This document shows, piece by piece, positions 60,201 to 64,000 of a DNA stretch of 64,000 nt. The notes beneath the pieces were generated by a model, which was not told the origin of the DNA, searched no databases, and was given only the letters and a program-made list of their open reading frames with translations. Both the position numbers and the translations under genes were made by a program. Each line of letters opens with the position of its first letter. Within the stretch, counting starts at the first letter, position 1. This stretch comes from Aphidius gifuensis (Eukaryota; Arthropoda; Insecta; Hymenoptera; Braconidae): contig NC_057792.1 of assembly GCF_014905175.1 (NCBI RefSeq), positions 1,984,001-2,048,000 of the forward strand, given 5' to 3'.

Positions 60201-61590
60201 TTATGTTTTGTATGTCCATGATATCACAATCGAACTTGTACAATATATTTTCATCAACGAAAATCTAATATTCTCGCACTAACATGCTTATTTTTGTTTA
60301 CAAAAATATGTGCATTATACTTTTTTTTTTGTTTTTGGTTTTATTCTATTTTAAACAACAGAAATGTTTTTTTCAAATAAATAATGTACATCATTTTAAA
60401 AATGTCATATAAATTATTTAATTTTTTAATTAGTATTTTTCTATTAAATATTGAGATTTTATCCTTCAGATAAAATACTGATTGAATTGTAGAATTTTTT
60501 TTTTGCTTATGAAAAAATAATATATGACATTTTTTAAATTTAATTAAATTATTTTTAAACATGATATTTTAGTTTTTCGTTTTATTTTTAAATTAAATGA
60601 CATTTTTTTTGATAAATTATTAGCAAATAATTATTGAATTTTCCCTAATTATATTTTCAAGCTAAATTATTGAATATATTTAATAATTTTGCTTGAGATA
60701 AAAATAAAATTTCTATAAATTATGTTTTTTAAAATATTAAAATTCTCAAGTTATTCCCATGCTCAATATGAATTACGCATTATACAAAAAAAAAAAAAAA
60801 CCGTTAATGTTAAGCAGTATGATCGAGAAAAAAAAAAAATAGAAAAAAATTATAATAAATATCCATGCCCATCGGATAATATGAAAAATGTTTAAATGAT
60901 TGTTTATATCTCAAGACCAATGATTTTAAAAATAATACTCTCTAACTTTCTTGATGATTTTGTTAGTGTTATATTCATGTAAAACTTGCCTCGGTAAATT
61001 TACCTCCTCATCTCCTCTCCACCCCCAATTTATTTTATTTTTTATAATTTTAATTTTTTATCGATGCGATTTTTTTTTTGAAAGCTGTAACGAGGCAATC
61101 GTGACTCTTGTTGTATTTTATATATAGATATAAAACACAGTAGCTTATTCGTGATACTAGCTATATATGCATTTCAACTACCAATTTTAGCATTGATGCA
61201 TTGGCCTCTTGATACTTCGATTTACACCATTATTATACATATTATACTCTATCTCAAATCCTTTCACATTGTTGAAAGAAATTTTTTTTTTTTTAAACCA
61301 ATTTTTTTTTATTTAAAAAAAAAAAATACACTCACACAATTTCCCCTCGGTTTTTACGGATTTTTTTTTTTTTCTTTTTCATATTCAATATTTAAACACC
61401 AATCATAGTTTACCCAACAAATTATTTTTTATAAATTCATGAAGATGAAAAAATATGAAAGAAATGAAAATTCATAAAAATTGGTGTGGGTTGGGGGTTG
61501 GGGGGTTTCAAAAAGTATAACAAAAAAATACAATAAAAAATATGTAAAATTTAAAGGAAAAAAAAAAATCATTTAAAAATTAAATTGATG
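54280..61590. other. A+T-rich non-coding stretch
   Basis: No supportable gene. Small items: an island at 55915-56010; GCCAAGA-AC-TCTTGGC hairpin after a TCAG acceptor-like site at about 56706-56721; a CT-rich run at 57601-57632 whose frames are Leu/Ser-rich; E-boxes CACGTG at 58074-58079 and 59882-59887; a juxtaposed acceptor/donor at 59660-59666. The remainder is A/T-rich. Confidence 0.5.
59650..59752 (+). other. Acceptor/donor-juxtaposed site and open block
   Basis: TTGCAG|GTGAGATTT: an AG acceptor (59660-59661) immediately followed by a donor-like GTGAG, the arrangement of recursive-splicing (ratchet) sites. Downstream, two frames are open for about 29-34 codons (one begins VRFLCTPMTRFSCQSKF). 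The pyrimidine tract is about 25 bases away and interrupted, which weakens both readings. Confidence 0.2.
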
Positions 61591-61598
61591 GCCAAACA

Positions 61599-61713
61599 GT
61601 AGCATATTTCTCATGCTACGATCGACCCGTTGATCGATCCACAGGGTTTCACGATGATGTATAATAAATTGTTTCTCATAGTAGCTACTTGGGTGATGAT
61701 ACGTTATGAGAAA
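61599..61713. other. Cluster of hairpins, possible structured RNA
   Basis: Within 115 bp: GTAGCAT-ATTTCTC-ATGCTAC (7-bp stem, 61599-61619); CGATC...GATCG around ACCCGTT (about 61619-61636); and TTTCTCATA ... TATGAGAAA (9-bp stem extendable with GTA/TAC, 61672-61713). The word TTTCTCAT recurs in the first loop and the last stem. The patch is G+C-richer than its surroundings. AATAAA lies at about 61731. Confidence 0.35.
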
Positions 61714-61719
61714 TCGGGA

Positions 61720-64000
61720 TCGCATGTCTGAATAAAATCTTTCCGCCATCTTGCACCACGTTTTTTTTATATTTTCATTTTTTTTTTTTTTTTATTATTT
61801 CTCTCCACCCTCAATTTTTTTATTATGTTATGTTTGTATTTTAAGTATATAAATTTTTTTTTTCTTTTTTTTTTTGCATGTGTATATGTTACTTTAATAT
61901 GTATACATTATTATATGATTTTTTTTTTTGTTTTTATATTTGAAGATTGTATTTTTTGTAAATTTAAATTTTTTATATTTTATTATATTATTCCTCCTTC
62001 TGGTATTCATTGGTAAATGTACAAAGAAGGCGGAGAAAAAGGAGTGAAACAGCTAAAATCGCGAGTCTGCGATTATATTTGCCTTATAAATATGCAAATA
62101 TTACGGTCTTTGTGGTTTAAAAAAATATAAAAGAGGTAAAAAATATTGTGGTAGTTTGTATATATATATTTTAAGAGGGAAAAAATTGTAAAAACATGTT
62201 TTTTACTTGGGAGAAATGTTAAAATACTAGGTAATTATTGATTAGGATTTTTTTTCATTTATAAATTTATTGTTTAAGATAAAAAAAAGCAGAAAAAATT
62301 ATTCATTCTTTCTATTTGGAAAAAAATTATTTTTATTAAATTTTTCAAGTTGGAATTAAATTAATGTTGCTAGTAGGGATATTTTAGTACGATGAAGATG
62401 TCTCGTTAATTTATGACCCTTTTTTTATTAACAAAAAAAAAAAAAGTGACTTGTAAATTTACGAAATCTACATTCTCGAATAAACTTGCCTCAAGGAAAA
62501 TTACGTCATCATATTTATTCGCACGAGATTCATAGATATATTATATTCCATGATCAAGTGTCTTTTTTTTTAAATTTTTTTATTTTACATTCAGGATACG
62601 AACAATTGCCTGCAATTTTCAATCGACCCATAGAATATGAATAAAAATATATATTCATCTATTAAAAAAGTTGAAAAATAAATTAAATTTATAAAATATT
62701 TATTGAATTATTCATTTAATACTTTTTTTATTTTTTATTAAATTAAAAAAAAAGTAATGCATTGTGTTTCGAAATAAATTATTATTTTAAATTCAATTAA
62801 AAAAGCTATTCAATAAAAATTTACTGATTATTTTTCGAAATAAATATAAAAGTATATTTTTAAATTCTTTAAATTTTAAATTACCCAAAAAATATTGAGA
62901 GAATTTTTTTTTTTGTATATCGAATTGTGCAAAAAAGAAAAAAAAAATACCCTCAAGGCCAAAAAAAATGACTCTGGTAATTCTGGTAATTTTGGGTTTA
63001 TATAATGCCCTCAAGTTGAAAATGCTACTGTTTAAATTTGCTACCAGTCTTCACCTTCATATCTCATCAATTCCAACTTTATTTTATTCGATAAAAATTT
63101 TAAATATATCAAATTCAAGATATCTCCAATTCAAAATCTCCAAATTACCCAACCGCCAATAAAAAAAACAACAATAATAATACTAATAAGCAAAAAAAAA
63201 ATAATTTTTTTATACACATCAAGTCTCGAGTTTAAAAACACTTGAATATAGATACGTAAAAAATAAAAAAATTAATAAAAAAAAAAATATAAAATATACA
63301 TATGTGAATGCTAAAAGTTTAAATGTATTTATGCATGTGGAAGAAGCCACGTATTATCATTCATCAAACCTCCCTTCCCGCTGTCTCATTATATATGATT
63401 TCAACCCTCTTCCTCTTCCTCCTCTCAAGCCTATATTCCGTCGAATAAAAAAAACTTTTTTTTTTTTTGTTTTTTTTTTTTCAAAAAATACAATAAAAAC
63501 TTCCCCATCAGAATGGAAATTTAGTGAAATCATTCGCAATTTATGAGACTGAAAAAATAAAATACATATACACTGGATATATTTTTTATTTTTTATATAT
63601 ATAACTATTTTATATATGTGTATATTCAACCCCCCCACAGAATAAAAATTCACAAATGTATAATAAAATTTAAATGCATATATATATCGTCGCAAGTATT
63701 GAAACTATAGGGAGTCGCATGACTTGGCCAAACAATACTAAATTTTATTATGCAACGTTTTCAATTTTTTTTTTTTTGTTTTGACTAAAACTTGCGCGCA
63801 TATGTGAAACAAAGTTTTTATTTTTATTATAATATTTTATTATTATATTTTATATATATAATAAAAGCTGCTTTGAAAAATATTTGCCACTGATTTTTTG
63901 TGAAGCTTTTTTGTGTATATTTTATAGAATTTTTTAAGGGATGATGAAATACATTATTAAATAAATTTTTTTTTATTTATTTTTTTACATTATTAATATG
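61720..64000. other. A+T-rich non-coding stretch
   Basis: Nothing supportable as a gene. A G-rich run (61486-61506) lies just outside. Small words such as AACTTGCCTC recur (60985 and 62487). Frames near 63304-63695 are Phe/Lys tract readings on both strands. Confidence 0.55.

Noticed and set aside
61486..61506. G-rich run as a G-quadruplex
   Set aside because: Only three runs of three or more G are separable, so it does not meet the usual four-tract pattern.
1..64000. tRNA, rRNA, CRISPR array, bacterial-style operon signals
   Set aside because: No tRNA A/B-box arrangement with a cloverleaf, no rRNA-like conserved blocks and no spaced repeats were seen. The gene structure is eukaryotic, so ribosome-binding sites and rho-independent terminators do not apply.

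Overview
This is a very A+T-rich eukaryotic window, about three quarters A+T or more by eye, full of poly(A)/poly(T) tracts. Genes have short introns of 68-218 bp bounded by GT...AG. The only family recognisable with certainty is a GTP-dependent phosphoenolpyruvate carboxykinase with a mitochondrial presequence. Next to it is a divergent leucine-rich-repeat gene of a kind that is often expanded in parasitoid wasps. Together with the extreme A+T bias this suggests an insect, probably a hymenopteran parasitoid such as a braconid. That placement is an inference.

Layout. 1-42.4 kb: no confidently coding gene. It is an A+T desert interrupted every 1-4 kb by short islands of more balanced composition. 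Some islands carry splice-site pairs, palindromes, RFX X-box motifs, NRF1/Ewg cores or a G-quadruplex motif. They are candidate enhancers, promoters or single exons of long transcripts. 42.4-46.9 kb: a minus-strand four-exon leucine-rich-repeat gene (466 codons). It is bracketed by two nearly identical direct repeats of about 235 bp, and its 1.86-kb first intron contains a 1.2-kb foldback (long inverted repeat) element. 46.57-46.82 kb: a zinc-finger-like ORF fragment. 47.2-49.8 kb: minus-strand mitochondrial-type PEPCK, five exons, 723 codons, all splice phases matching. 49.9-53.1 kb: A+T-rich spacer. 53.1-54.3 kb: a plus-strand cluster of exon-like blocks that may encode a 45-residue secreted peptide. 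54.3-64 kb: A+T desert with a few small structured islands.

PEPCK is a metabolic gene (oxaloacetate + GTP to phosphoenolpyruvate; gluconeogenesis and cataplerosis) and has no evident functional link to its neighbour. Both recognised genes are on the minus strand, with about 810 bp between the PEPCK stop codon and the LRR start codon. I see no tRNA, rRNA, CRISPR array or complete autonomous transposon. Small exon-like blocks are reported at low confidence, because in this genome any locally G+C-richer patch is short of stop codons and so looks open in several frames.
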